Notes: generated from the sequence alone by a model not told the origin. A DNA stretch of 64,000 nucleotides from Cyanobium sp. CH-040 (GCF_024346135.1 NZ_JAGQCJ010000002.1:1-64000); one strand, 5' to 3'; positions 8,254 to 16,856 are shown, numbered from the stretch's first letter. Made by a program: numbers and translations.

Positions 8254-9199
8254 ACAGATCCGGCAACGGCAGCCAGTGGCTGCCGCTCTGCTGCACCCCC
8301 AGCACCTCGCCGCGGGCCTCCACACCGGCCCGGTGCCAGGCCACCAGCATCTCCCGACGCACCGCATCGGCCACCTCGCCCCGGCACAGCGCCAGCAGGC
8401 TCGGCCCGGCGCCGCTGATCACGCAGCCCCAGGCGCCGGCCTGCAGGGCCGCCTCGCGCACCTTCTGGCCGCCGGGGATCAGTCCCCAGCGGTAGGGCTC
8501 GTGGAGGCGGTCGTGCATGCCGTCGGTGATCAGGTCGCCGTTGCCGGTGCGCAGCCCCTGCAGCAGCAGCGTGAGGGCGCCGAGGTTGATCACCGCGTCG
8601 GCCACCGGAATCGCCTTGGGCATGGCCCGCCTGGCTTCGCTGGTGGTGAGCCGGATCGCTGGAATCGCCACCACCGCCACCACCTCGGGTGACCACTCGC
8701 AGCGCACCACCCGCCAGCGGTGGGAAGCCGCCCTGGCAGTCATGCACAGGCCTCCCACCAGCGAGGGCACGACGTTGTCCGGATGGCCCTCGATGTCGAT
8801 GGCCAGCTCCAGCAGCTTCTCCTTGCTCAGGGGCTCACCCACCAGGGCATTGGCGCCCATCAGCCCGGCCACGATCGCCGTGGCGCTGCTGCCCAGGCCC
8901 CGGGCCGGCGGCACCGCGAGGCGCACACGGGCCTCCAGCCCCACCGGCTCCTCGCCGGCCTCCTTCCACACCCGCTGCGCCGAGCGGTACATGAGGTTGT
9001 CGGGACCACCGCGCAGATGGGCCCCCTCCCGCCCCTCGATGATCAGGTCGAAGCGCTGGCTGTCTCCCTCCATGCAGCGCAGCTCGAACACGTTGTCGAG
9101 ATCCAGCGCGGCGCCGAGGCAGTCGAATCCCGGCCCGAGGTTGGCCGTGGTGGCCGGAACGTGGACGATGACCCCTTGGCCGACCCGGGGGCGCACCAT
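8249..9199 (-). CDS. thrB: Homoserine kinase
   Basis: ThrB phosphorylates homoserine to O-phosphohomoserine for threonine (and methionine) synthesis. The 316-residue product is a GHMP kinase: N-terminal VHVPATTANLGPGFDCLGAA, the ATP-binding PPARGLGSSATA at residues 97-108, the substrate region EGHPDNVVPSLVGG, and the C-terminal GCVISGAGPSLLAL. Length is typical. It sits between glk (upstream, 40 bases) and ndhD. No thrC or hom gene is in the window. The start ATG 9199 gives only a short lead before the conserved strand. Confidence 0.96.
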   Translation of the reverse strand: MVRPRVGQGVIVHVPATTANLGPGFDCLGAALDLDNVFELRCMEGDSQRFDLIIEGREGAHLRGGPDNLMYRSAQRVWKEAGEEPVGLEARVRLAVPPARGLGSSATAIVAGLMGANALVGEPLSKEKLLELAIDIEGHPDNVVPSLVGGLCMTARAASHRWRVVRCEWSPEVVAVVAIPAIRLTTSEARRAMPKAIPVADAVINLGALTLLLQGLRTGNGDLITDGMHDRLHEPYRWGLIPGGQKVREAALQAGAWGCVISGAGPSLLALCRGEVADAVRREMLVAWHRAGVEARGEVLGVQQSGSHWLPLPDLC

Positions 9200-9239
9200 G
9201 GCGATGGCTCTGCTGCGGCCAGTGTCTCAGCTCGCCGTC

Positions 9240-10250
9240 TCAGCCCGCCGCGCCCAGCAGCATGCGGGCCCGGCAGGCGGCGCTGAACTCGCCGATGGCC
9301 GGATCGGTCACGGCGGTGATCGGGATCGGCTCCAGCACCGACGCCAGCCGCCCCTTGTTCAGGAAGGCGCGGCGGAAGAGCGGGCCGCGCAGCTCCATCA
9401 GCAGCTTGCCCGCCGTGCCGCCGGCCAGCCAGATGCCGCCGCGGCAGAGCCCCGTGAGGGCCAGATCGCCGGCGACGCTGCCGTAGGCGTCCAGCCAGAG
9501 ATCCAGGGCCTCACGGGCGAGGGGATCCGCCTGCGCCGCCGCGCTGGCCACCGCCGCCGGCAGATCGCCCGTGACCCGCTGCAGCGGGTGGTCGCCGTCG
9601 GGGTGGCGGCGGCTGAGCAGCCAGCGGGCCACGTGCCCCAGGCCGGTGCCGCTCACCACGCGCTCGATCGACACCCGGGAGATCCCCAGATCCGCCCCCA
9701 GCCACTGCTTGAGGTCCCATTCGGCCTCGTGACGCGGCGCGAATTCGGCATGGGCCGCCTCGCTGGCCACCGCCACCAGTCCATCCGCGCCCGGCACGCC
9801 GTAGGCGACCCCCAGACCCGTGCCGGCGCCCAGCACCAGCACAGGCTCATCCCCGCAGGCGCTGCCCTGGCGGATCGAGGCCTGCTGGGCGGGGCCGAGA
9901 TGCAGCAGGCCATAGATCAGCACGGCGAAGTCGTTCACCAGGTCCACCACGGGGATGCCCGTGGCGGCGCTCAGCTCCCGCTCCTCCAGCTGCCAGGGGA
10001 GGTTGGTGAGTCGGGCCGTGCCCTGCTGCACCGGGCCGGCCACGGCGAAGCAGGCGGCCGCTGGGGCCTCCTGGGCCGCACCCGTCTCCCGGGCTTCCGC
10101 CAGGAAGGCCAGCACCATCGGTGCCAGGTCGGGCCACTCCTCCGAGCCGTAGCGGCGTGAGCAGAGGGGCTCGAGCTGCTCCTCGCGGGTGCGGTAGAGG
10201 GCGAGCAGGGTCTTGGTTCCGCCGATGTCTCCGGCCAGGACGATGGTCAT
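9240..10250 (-). CDS. glk: Glucokinase
   Basis: The gene encodes an ATP-dependent glucokinase of the bacterial Glk family (not ROK). The phosphate-binding loop AGDIGGTKT is at residues 6-14; FAVAGPV and LPWQLEERELS match the glucose pocket region, LVNDFAV contains the catalytic Asp, and VLGAGTGLGVAY is the second phosphate loop. I choose ATG 10250, 10 bases after the thrS stop, giving 336 aa; an upstream in-frame start would add Pro-rich residues that overlap thrS. Glucokinase feeds glucose released from glycogen into metabolism; glgA lies elsewhere in this window. Confidence 0.93.
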   Translation of the reverse strand: MTIVLAGDIGGTKTLLALYRTREEQLEPLCSRRYGSEEWPDLAPMVLAFLAEARETGAAQEAPAAACFAVAGPVQQGTARLTNLPWQLEERELSAATGIPVVDLVNDFAVLIYGLLHLGPAQQASIRQGSACGDEPVLVLGAGTGLGVAYGVPGADGLVAVASEAAHAEFAPRHEAEWDLKQWLGADLGISRVSIERVVSGTGLGHVARWLLSRRHPDGDHPLQRVTGDLPAAVASAAAQADPLAREALDLWLDAYGSVAGDLALTGLCRGGIWLAGGTAGKLLMELRGPLFRRAFLNKGRLASVLEPIPITAVTDPAIGEFSAACRARMLLGAAG

Positions 10251-10260
10251 CGCCGGGAGC

Positions 10261-12102
10261 TCAGGCTGCCGTGGCGGCGGGCTCAAGCCCCAGGCCCGCC
10301 GCCAGGTTGGCGCTGGCGCCGCTCGCCGCCGCCAGCAGCTCCTCCAGGGGCACCGAGCCCAGGTCGCCGTCGCGGCGGCTGCGCAGGCTGATCTGCCGGC
10401 TCTCGGCCTCCTTGGCGCCGATCACGCCGAGCACCGGGATCTTCATCTGCTCGCCGTTGCGGATCAGCTTGCCCAGCCGGTCGCCCGAATGGTCCACCGT
10501 GGCCCGCACCCCGGCGGTCACCAGCCGGCTGCGCACCTCCTCGGCGTAGGGCACCACCTCATCGGTGACCGGCAGCAGGCGGATCTGCTCGGGCGCCAGC
10601 CAGAAGGGGAAATCGCCGGCGTAGTTCTCGGTCATGATCCCGAAGAACCGCTCCAGCGAGCCGAAGATGGCGCGGTGGATCATGATCGGCCGCTGGCGCG
10701 TGCCGTCGGCGGCCACGTACTCCAGCTGGAAGCGCTCCGGCAGGTTGAAGTCGAGCTGGATGGTGGAGCACTGCCACATCCGGCCGATGGCGTCCTCGAT
10801 CTTGAGGTCGATCTTGGGGCCGTAGAAGGCGCCGCCGCCCTCATCGACCTTGTAGGCCCAGCCCTTGCGGTTCAGGGCCTCGATCAGGCCGGCGGTGGCC
10901 AGCTCCCACACGGCGTCCTCACCGATCGACTTCTCCGGCCGGGTGGAGAGGTTGATCTCGTAGCTGCGGAAATCAAAGGTGGAGAGGATCTGCTCGGTGA
11001 GATCGAGGATGCGCAGGATCTCATCGCTGATCTGCTCGGGCAGGCAGAACACGTGGGCGTCGTCCTGGGTGAAGCCCCGCACCCGCATCAGCCCGTGCAT
11101 CACCCCAGGGCGCTCGTAGCGGTACACGGTGCCGAGCTCAGCCCAGCGGATCGGCAGTTCGCGGTAGCTGCGCAGGGTGCTGGCGTAGGTGAGCACGTGG
11201 AATGGGCAGTTCATAGGCTTGAGCTGGTATTCCCGCTCATCCACCTGCATCGGCCCGAACATGCTCTCGCTGTAGAAGTCGAGGTGGCCGGAGGTCTTCC
11301 ACAGGCTGATGTCGGCCACGTGGGGCGTGTAGAGCAGCTCGTAGCCGGCCTTGAAGTGCAGATCCCGCCAGAGGTCTTCGATCAGCAGGCGCATGCGGGC
11401 GCCGCGCGGATGCCAGAACACCAGGCCGGCGCCGGCCTCATCCTCGATCGAGAACAGATCCAGGTCCGTGCCCAGGCGCCGGTGGTCGCGGCGCTTGGCC
11501 TCTTCCTTGCGGCGCTGGTATTCGGCCAGTTGCTCGGGGGTTTCCCAGGCGGTGCCATAGATGCGCTGCAGCTGGGCGTTGGCCTCATCGCCGCGCCAGT
11601 AGGCGCCGGCCACGCTTTCGAGCTCGAAGGCCTTGGCGTTGAGCTCGCCGGTGTTGCCCACGTGGGGGCCGGCGCAGAGGTCCCACCACTCCTCCCCCAG
11701 GGTGTAGAGGGTGATCGGCTCGGAGATCCCGGCCAGGATCTCGAGTTTGTAGGGCTCGTTCTGGGCCTGGATCCTGGCCTCGGCCTCGGCGCGGCTCACC
11801 TCGATGCGCTCGAGCGGCAGCTTCTTGTTGATGATCCGGATCATCTCCTTCTTGATGGCCTTGAGGTCGGCCTCGGTGAAGGGATCGGGGCTGTCGAAGT
11901 CGTAGTAGAAGCCGGTCTCGGTCCAGGGGCCGATGGTCACCTGGGCCTTGGGAAACAGCTTCTGCACCGCCATGGCCATCACGTGGCTCATCGAGTGGCG
12001 GATGCGCAGCAGCTGGTCGCTCTCGCTGGTCTTGGGCAGGTGGACGGCGCTTCCGGCGGCGGGAACAGCGCTGGACGCTGGCGCGGAAGCGGTCACGGGC
12101 AA
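10261..12102 (-). CDS. thrS: Threonyl-tRNA synthetase
   Basis: This class II synthetase (613 aa) charges tRNA-Thr. It has the editing-domain zinc/His region RIRHSMSHVMAMAVQKLFP near the N-terminus, CAGPHV, the core zinc Cys about residue 299 in PMNCPFHVL, motif 2 RYERPGVMHGLMRVRGFTQD, and a C-terminal anticodon-binding domain (VRATVDHSGDRLGKLIRNGE). The N-terminal TGS domain of the E. coli enzyme is absent: only about 30 low-complexity residues precede the editing domain. As far as I recall this shorter form is normal in cyanobacteria. It is followed by glk after 10 bases and is divergent from the TM2 gene. Confidence 0.96.
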   Translation of the reverse strand: MPVTASAPASSAVPAAGSAVHLPKTSESDQLLRIRHSMSHVMAMAVQKLFPKAQVTIGPWTETGFYYDFDSPDPFTEADLKAIKKEMIRIINKKLPLERIEVSRAEAEARIQAQNEPYKLEILAGISEPITLYTLGEEWWDLCAGPHVGNTGELNAKAFELESVAGAYWRGDEANAQLQRIYGTAWETPEQLAEYQRRKEEAKRRDHRRLGTDLDLFSIEDEAGAGLVFWHPRGARMRLLIEDLWRDLHFKAGYELLYTPHVADISLWKTSGHLDFYSESMFGPMQVDEREYQLKPMNCPFHVLTYASTLRSYRELPIRWAELGTVYRYERPGVMHGLMRVRGFTQDDAHVFCLPEQISDEILRILDLTEQILSTFDFRSYEINLSTRPEKSIGEDAVWELATAGLIEALNRKGWAYKVDEGGGAFYGPKIDLKIEDAIGRMWQCSTIQLDFNLPERFQLEYVAADGTRQRPIMIHRAIFGSLERFFGIMTENYAGDFPFWLAPEQIRLLPVTDEVVPYAEEVRSRLVTAGVRATVDHSGDRLGKLIRNGEQMKIPVLGVIGAKEAESRQISLRSRRDGDLGSVPLEELLAAASGASANLAAGLGLEPAATAA

Positions 12103-12168
12103 TCGGCACGGGGCGAAGGCCGATCCTACGCAGCGCTTCTAGGCTCAGCTGTCGGCCGTTGAGCGGTG

Positions 12169-12630
12169 ATGGCGGGTCCTCTGGTGCGAGATGGCGAGCG
12201 CCGCACGCTGGCCCTCTCCTACCTGCTCTGGGGCCTGGGACTGCTGGGGGTGTGCGGGCTGCAGCGCTTCTACAACCGCAAGCCCTACAGCGGCACTCTC
12301 TATCTGCTCAGCTTCGGCCTCTGCGGGGTCGGCCAGCTGGTGGATCTGTGGCTGATGCCGGAGATGGTCGATCGGGCCAACACCCTGCCCCTGCTGCGCC
12401 GCGGCCAGCCTCTGCCGCTGGCGAGGCAGCTGCTGGAGCGTCAGCTGCTGGAGCTGGCCCGGCGCAGCGGCGATCGCGGCTTCACCATCAACGACGCCCT
12501 GCTGGCGCTGCAGCCCGGCAGTCCCGTGGACAGCCAGCAGCTGCGGGCCGAGATTCAGCGGCTCCTCGAGAATCACCTGCTCGATGTCGGCAACGACCCC
12601 CGGGGCCGGGTGGTGTACCGCGAGCCCTGA
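12169..12630 (+). CDS. TM2-domain membrane protein
   Basis: The product (153 aa) begins with a TM2-type module: a first hydrophobic helix (LALSYLLWGLGLLGVCGL), the connecting QRFYNRKPYSGTLYL that replaces the classic GxHxFYLG element, and a second helix ending in QLVDLWLMPEMV. The remaining 80 residues are soluble, with FTINDALLAL and RLLENHLLDVG, which looks like a small winged-helix-like module often attached to cyanobacterial TM2 proteins (inference). Start is ATG 12169; a GTG lies just before it. Its role is unknown. It is divergent from thrS and convergent with the lysozyme-like gene 30 bases downstream. Confidence 0.8.
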   Translation: MAGPLVRDGERRTLALSYLLWGLGLLGVCGLQRFYNRKPYSGTLYLLSFGLCGVGQLVDLWLMPEMVDRANTLPLLRRGQPLPLARQLLERQLLELARRSGDRGFTINDALLALQPGSPVDSQQLRAEIQRLLENHLLDVGNDPRGRVVYREP

Positions 12631-12660
12631 CGCCGGCGGGACGAGGTCTGCCGTGGGCCC

Positions 12661-13341
12661 TCAGCCGGCGGCCTGGTGCCGCTGCAGCGCCGAGCGGTAG
12701 AAGGCCAGCAGCTCCTGGCGGGTCTTCACCGGCTGGCCGTAGTAGCTGCCGCCGTGGTGGGCCGGCAGGGAGGCCCACTCCGGTGCCAGGCGCGCCATCA
12801 CGTCGGCGGTGAGGCCTGCCCGGTCGAACAGGGCGAGGGCGCCGCGCCGCTCGACCAGATGCAGGGCGGCCTGGTCCTGGTTGTGGGGTTCGAAGCTGCG
12901 CAGCCTGAGCTGGCGGGACACCGCCTGCCAGGTGGAGGGCAGGAACTGGTAGGCGCCGGCGGCGGCGCTGGTGTACCGCCGCTGCACGGTGATCTCGGGA
13001 TGGCGCTCCAGTCCGCTGAACAGCCCACCGCCGTAGAGCACCCGGTAGCCCTCGGGGCTGCCCCCCTTCCAGGTGCCCTCGGCGTAGCGGATGGTGTCCA
13101 GCAGGGCGCGGCGGGCCGGGGTGATCGTGTAAGGGCCGGCATCGGCCACGCGTGCGGCCACGGGGCGGGGCGCTTCCGGCAGCACCGGCAGGGGCCTGGG
13201 CCGGGAGACGGCGGTGGCGGGTCGGGGCATCGGCACCACGCTGCCCACGGCAATGGCCAGCAGGGTGGAGGCGAACAGGCGGTGGGTGGTCAGACGCGAA
13301 TGAATCGTGCTGCATGACCCTGCTGAGCCGGGGTGCACCAC
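12661..13341 (-). CDS. GH104-type lysozyme-like glycoside hydrolase, probably secreted
   Basis: The C-terminal 150 residues match the lambda-endolysin/GH104 (muramidase) family: LLDTIRYAEGTWKGG contains the likely catalytic Glu, then YRVLYGGGLFSGLERHPE, SAAAGAYQFLPSTWQ, and QDQAALHLVERRGAL. A hydrophobic segment (RLFASTLLAIAVGSVV) followed by a Pro-rich linker indicates an export signal or membrane anchor, so it would act on peptidoglycan in the periplasm. The start is uncertain: the frame stays open to a TTG at 13446, and GTG codons at 13341 and 13338 give a more normal signal peptide; I chose GTG 13341. It may be an autolysin. It is not part of a prophage here. Confidence 0.78.
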   Translation of the reverse strand: MVHPGSAGSCSTIHSRLTTHRLFASTLLAIAVGSVVPMPRPATAVSRPRPLPVLPEAPRPVAARVADAGPYTITPARRALLDTIRYAEGTWKGGSPEGYRVLYGGGLFSGLERHPEITVQRRYTSAAAGAYQFLPSTWQAVSRQLRLRSFEPHNQDQAALHLVERRGALALFDRAGLTADVMARLAPEWASLPAHHGGSYYGQPVKTRQELLAFYRSALQRHQAAG

Positions 13342-13383
13342 AGCCAGGGGGGGCACGGGGGGGTTGACGCAGGCCGGGCGATG

Positions 13384-13424
13384 TGTATCAAAACCCACAG
13401 GACGGGTTGTGTCGCAGCTGCGAC
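13384..13424 (-). promoter_or_regulatory. Candidate promoter and operator for the GH104 gene
   Basis: On the minus strand GATACA (13389-13384) is a -10-like hexamer in a short AT-rich patch of an otherwise GC-rich region. The perfect 14-bp palindrome gtcgcagctgcgac lies at 13411-13424, next to where a -35 box would fall. The arrangement would suit an activator or repressor site. This is by eye only. Confidence 0.35.
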
Positions 13425-13550
13425 GGCTGGATCTGGCCAGCGCCAAACCCTGTGGCGTCCTGAGCTCCTGGGGTTCCGCCGGGCCCAGGGCCGGCTGCTG
13501 CCGGGCGATTCCTTGAAGCGATCGGGGCCCGCCGCCACCGCCGGCCCGAT

Positions 13551-13569
13551 TGATCAGCCCGTCTGATCA
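13551..13569 (-). terminator. Hairpin downstream of trpS, possible terminator
   Basis: A 7-bp stem (tgatcag/ctgatca) with a 5-base loop lies 17 bases past the trpS stop. No T-tract follows, so termination is not assured. Confidence 0.35.
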
Positions 13570-13585
13570 GTGCCTGTCCTGGCGA

Positions 13586-14635
13586 TCAGCGCGCCTGCGG
13601 TGCGCGGGGGGATGCCGGCAGGAATCCGAGGGCAGCCCGAACCCGGTCCAGGGTGCTCTGGGCCACGGCCAGTGCTCTCTCCCGGCCCTCGGCCAGCACG
13701 GCCTCAAGGGTGGCCGGCTCGGCGCGCAGGTCGCGGTAGCGCTCCTGGATGGGCCGCAGGGCCTCCACGGTGGCTTCGGTGAGCAGGGGCTTGAAGCGTC
13801 CCCAGCCCATCGCCGCGCATTCCTCGGCCACCGCAGCGCGGCCGCGGCCGGAGAGCACCGCATAGAGACCCAGCAGGTTGTCGGCTTCGGGCCGTTCGGG
13901 ATTGCCGAACTCCAGGCCCATGGTGGGGTCGGTGCGGGCCCGCTTGATCTTGCGACTGATCAGCTCCGGCGGATCCAGCAGGGTGATGCGTGAGCCCTCG
14001 TTGGGATCGCTCTTGCTCATCTTGCTGGTGCCGTCGGTGAGGCTCATCACCCGGGCTCCCTCCGCCAGGATCATGGGTTCGGGCACCTTCAGGATGGGTA
14101 CGGGTTCGCCGTCGGCTCCCCTGGGGGCGAAGCGGGCGTTGATGCGCTGCTGGGCGATGTCGCGGGCCAGTTCCAGGTGCTGCTTCTGGTCTTCGCCCAC
14201 CGGCACCAGATCGGCGTCGTAGAGCAGGATGTCCGCGGCCATCAGCACCGGATAGTCGAGCAGGCCTGCAGACACCTGGTCGCCCTGCTTGACGGCCTTC
14301 TCCTTGAACTGGATCATCCGCTCCAGCCAGTTGAGCGGCGTGACGCAGTTCAGCAGCCAGCACAGTTCGCTGTGGGGCGGCACCTGGCTCTGCACGAAGA
14401 CGGTGGAGCGCGCCGGATCGATGCCGCAGGCCAGGTAGAGGGCGGCGGTGGTGAGGGTGTCCTCCGCCAGGCGGGCCGGATCGTGGGGCACCGTGATGGC
14501 GTGCAGGTCCACCACACAGAAAAAGGTGTCGTGGTCGCTCTGCAGATCAACCCAGTTGCGGATCGCCCCCAGCCAGTTGCCCAGGTGCAGGGCGCCGGTG
14601 GGCTGAACGCCGGAGAGCACCCGGGGCCTGGTCAT
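13586..14635 (-). CDS. trpS: Tryptophanyl-tRNA synthetase
   Basis: A class I synthetase of 349 aa that charges tRNA-Trp. GVQPTGALHLGNWLGA carries the HIGH-type motif at residues 16-20; the KMSKS loop is at 205-209 in GTSKMSKSDPNEGS; MAADILLYDADLVPVGEDQ is the typical Trp-binding region. The C-terminal end (LDRVRAALGFLP) is complete. The upstream hypothetical gene ends five bases before the ATG, so the two are very likely co-transcribed. Confidence 0.96.
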   Translation of the reverse strand: MTRPRVLSGVQPTGALHLGNWLGAIRNWVDLQSDHDTFFCVVDLHAITVPHDPARLAEDTLTTAALYLACGIDPARSTVFVQSQVPPHSELCWLLNCVTPLNWLERMIQFKEKAVKQGDQVSAGLLDYPVLMAADILLYDADLVPVGEDQKQHLELARDIAQQRINARFAPRGADGEPVPILKVPEPMILAEGARVMSLTDGTSKMSKSDPNEGSRITLLDPPELISRKIKRARTDPTMGLEFGNPERPEADNLLGLYAVLSGRGRAAVAEECAAMGWGRFKPLLTEATVEALRPIQERYRDLRAEPATLEAVLAEGRERALAVAQSTLDRVRAALGFLPASPRAPQAR

Positions 14636-14640
14636 GGCGA

Positions 14641-15174
14641 TCAGCTCTCGCTGGCGGCGGTTGCGCTCCCAGCTTCCGCCTTCACGGAGGGCTCTGCCTC
14701 CAGGGACGGCTCCCCGTGATCGTCCGCTGCGGACTCGGCTGCCTCCTGGGTGGCCTCCGCAGGTTCCGGCTCCGCCTGCGGTTGCGGGGACGGCACCGGC
14801 TCCGCGGCGGCTGCCGGCCGGCTGGGTCGGGCGAAGGGATCAACCTGCGGCGCGCGCTCCTGGCGCCCGCCCCGGCCACCATCGCGTCCGGCGCGCTCGG
14901 AGCGGGGGGACCGGTCCTGACGCTCCGGCCGGGTACCGGCCGCGGCCTGTTGCTGCGCCACCAGCGCCTCCAGCTGGCCCTCCTCCAGGAGCTGGCCGAG
15001 GGTGCGCACCGAGAAGCCCAGCACCGCCACGGTGGAGCGCAGACGGAAGGCTTCCTGGATGCTGCGGGCGGCGCGCATCTCGTTATCACTCAGACGGATG
15101 CGAAAGCCACCCGCATCGCGGTTGCCCCCGGCTCGCCCGGCCTGGGGCGCTGGCGTGGTGGTCTCGTCAGCCAT
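14641..15174 (-). CDS. Conserved cyanobacterial hypothetical with disordered C-terminus
   Basis: A 177-residue protein in two parts. Residues of roughly 20-75 form an ordered block (RIRLSDNEMRAARSIQEAF, STVAVLGFSVRTLGQLLEEG) that reads like a compact helical module. The rest is low-complexity, rich in Arg/Gly and then Ala/Glu/Pro (a basic patch followed by an acidic tail). No membrane segment or known catalytic motif is seen. Start is ATG 15174 (MADETTT); a longer reading upstream adds only Arg/Gly-rich sequence. It is directly upstream of trpS. The basic-acidic tail might contact nucleic acid or proteins, but that is a guess. Confidence 0.7.
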   Translation of the reverse strand: MADETTTPAPQAGRAGGNRDAGGFRIRLSDNEMRAARSIQEAFRLRSTVAVLGFSVRTLGQLLEEGQLEALVAQQQAAAGTRPERQDRSPRSERAGRDGGRGGRQERAPQVDPFARPSRPAAAAEPVPSPQPQAEPEPAEATQEAAESAADDHGEPSLEAEPSVKAEAGSATAASES

Positions 15175-15315
15175 GGCTGCAACCGCTGAATCAGGCGCAA
15201 GTGTGCCGCATCGTCCGGCGCCGCCGCGGTGCCGCCGCATGGGTTGCGAAGGCCGCGCCGCGATGGTGCTCCACCGTGCCGCCTGAGCTAAAGAGGCTCA
15301 GCTCCCACCATCGCG

Positions 15316-16800
15316 TTGACGCCACCGCCGTCACCCGCATCGCCCGCATTGCCCTGCTCGTCCGCATTGTCCGGCTCGCCCGCATCGTCCGGCTCGTCCG
15401 CATCGCCTTCCGGCCCGCTCCCACCGGCCCTGGCGCTGCCGCCGCTCGCTGTGCTGGCCGCCCGGCGGCTGTGGCCCCTGGCCGCCGGCACCGTGGCCGC
15501 CGGCCTGGCGCTCGATGGCCTGGAGCGGCTCGCTCCGGGTTCCATTCTTTCCGCGGCGGCCGCCGCCGCCGGCCTCGGGCTGCTCTGGTGGCTGCGGCCA
15601 GGCCGTGCCCGCCCGTCCATGGCCGCGCCTACAACGGCTGATGGCTGGCTGCAGCGGCTGGAGGCCCTGCAGGGCCAGTTCGCGCAGCTCGAGCAGGAGC
15701 ACCAGCACGCCGAGACGTCCCTGGCTCCGGCCTGTCAGCGACGGGATGCCCAACTCAGTGCCCTGCGGGCCCAGCTGCAGCGCCCGGGGCTTCACCTGGC
15801 CGTGGTCGGCCGCACCCCGCTCGATCCCGCCTCGCGGCAGCGCTTCTCGCTGGCCCTGCAGGGCTCCCACCCCCTCACCCTGCACTGGTCGGGCCCGCTG
15901 CCCGCGGCCACCGGCGACTGGCAGTGGCCGGAGCCCTTCAGCAGCTGCGACGCCCTGGTGTTCTGCCTGAGCACACCGCTGATGGCCTCCGACCTGCGCT
16001 GGCTCGAGGCCCTCCCCGGCGGCCAACCCCTGTGGCTGCTGCTGAACCAGGGCGCGCACGGGGATCCTGCCGCTGCCCGCTCCGAACTGCTCAGCCAGCT
16101 GCGGCTTCAGCCGGCCCCCACCGTTCTCTGCTGGGACGGAAGCGAGGATCCGCACACGGCGCTGCGGCCCCTGGCCCAGAGCTGTGCGGCCGAGGCCGCG
16201 CGGCTTCGGCGCGATCGCCAGCTGCGCTGTCTCGAGGATCTGCACAGCCGCTGGCAGGCGGAACTGGAGGGTCTGCGCAGGGTGCGGTTCCAGATGATCC
16301 AGCAGCGCACCCAGTGGCTGGTGGCCGCCGGTGTGGTGGCGGCGCCGCTGCCGAGCCTGGACCTGCTGGTGCTGGCGGTGGCCAATGGCCTGATGGTGCG
16401 GGAGATGGCTCAGCTCTGGGACTGTCCCTGGAGCGGCGAGCAGCTGCGGGCCCTGGCGGTGGAACTGGCCCGGGCCTCGCTCAGCCTGGGCGTTGTGGAA
16501 TGGAGCACCCAGGCCCTGGCTGGGGCGGTGAAGTGGCATGGGGCCACCTGGCTGCTGGGCAGCGTGGTGCAGGCCCTCAGCGCCGCCTATCTCACCCGCG
16601 TGGTGGGCCGGGCCATGGCCGACACCCTGGCCCGCTCGGTGGGGGTGAAGGAGCCGGACCTGGAGCGGATCCGCCGCGAGGCGCCCCTGCTGGTGGCGCG
16701 CGCCGCCGAACGCGAGCGCATCGACTGGTCGGCTTTCGTGCGACAGGCGCAGCAGTGGTTGACGGAGCAGGCCAGCAACACTTCGCAGCAATCGGCGTAA
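15316..16800 (+). CDS. DUF697-containing membrane protein with a degenerate GTPase-like middle
   Basis: A protein of up to 494 aa. After a low-complexity start there are two hydrophobic stretches (about 40-95), then a coiled region, a central alpha/beta segment (LHLAVVGRTPLDPASRQRF, DALVFCLSTPLM, LWLLLNQG), and a C-terminal DUF697 domain with hydrophobic helices (LVAAGVVAAPLPSLDLLVLA, VVGRAMADTLARSVGV). In related cyanobacterial proteins the central part is a dynamin/Era-like GTPase. Here the P-loop GxxxxGK[ST] is missing, and no NKxD is intact (LNQG at that place), so it probably cannot bind GTP. The TTG start at 15316 is uncertain; TTG or GTG codons downstream, such as near 15450, are alternatives. 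It is convergent with nothing and precedes psbA. Confidence 0.72.
   Translation: MTPPPSPASPALPCSSALSGSPASSGSSASPSGPLPPALALPPLAVLAARRLWPLAAGTVAAGLALDGLERLAPGSILSAAAAAAGLGLLWWLRPGRARPSMAAPTTADGWLQRLEALQGQFAQLEQEHQHAETSLAPACQRRDAQLSALRAQLQRPGLHLAVVGRTPLDPASRQRFSLALQGSHPLTLHWSGPLPAATGDWQWPEPFSSCDALVFCLSTPLMASDLRWLEALPGGQPLWLLLNQGAHGDPAAARSELLSQLRLQPAPTVLCWDGSEDPHTALRPLAQSCAAEAARLRRDRQLRCLEDLHSRWQAELEGLRRVRFQMIQQRTQWLVAAGVVAAPLPSLDLLVLAVANGLMVREMAQLWDCPWSGEQLRALAVELARASLSLGVVEWSTQALAGAVKWHGATWLLGSVVQALSAAYLTRVVGRAMADTLARSVGVKEPDLERIRREAPLLVARAAERERIDWSAFVRQAQQWLTEQASNTSQQSA
15345..15398. repeat. 18-bp tandem repeat in the DUF697 gene 5' end
   Basis: Three units resembling cgcattgtccggctcgcc lie at 15345-15362, 15363-15380 and 15381-15398, with partial units on both sides. 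If translated in the DUF697 frame they give Ser/Ala/Gly/Pro low-complexity sequence. They make the gene's true start hard to place. Confidence 0.7.
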
Positions 16801-16827
16801 CGAATCGCTAAGCGGTGGAACGTTTCA

Positions 16828-16856
16828 TTGCGGCTTCTCATCGCTTCTGAGAATGT
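16828..16856 (+). promoter_or_regulatory. Candidate psbA promoter
   Basis: TTGCGG (16828-16833) is followed after 17 bases by GAATGT (16851-16856). This is the best sigma70-like pair I can see in the 222-base gap before psbA. It would give a leader of about 160 bases. Confidence 0.3.

Noticed and set aside
4391-8495. Long plus-strand frames opposite the M3 peptidase and ndhD
   Set aside because: They are low-complexity Gln/Gly/His-rich translations antisense to well-recognised genes. The absence of stops is a by-product of high GC.
13366-13390. TTGACG followed by TATCAA on the plus strand, resembling a promoter
   Set aside because: No plus-strand gene or convincing RNA follows before trpS on the other strand. 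The same AT patch fits better as the minus-strand promoter of the GH104 gene.
12661-13446. Prophage endolysin
   Set aside because: The GH104 domain is phage-like in family, but there is no holin, spanin or other phage gene nearby, and an export signal is present, as in cellular lytic enzymes.
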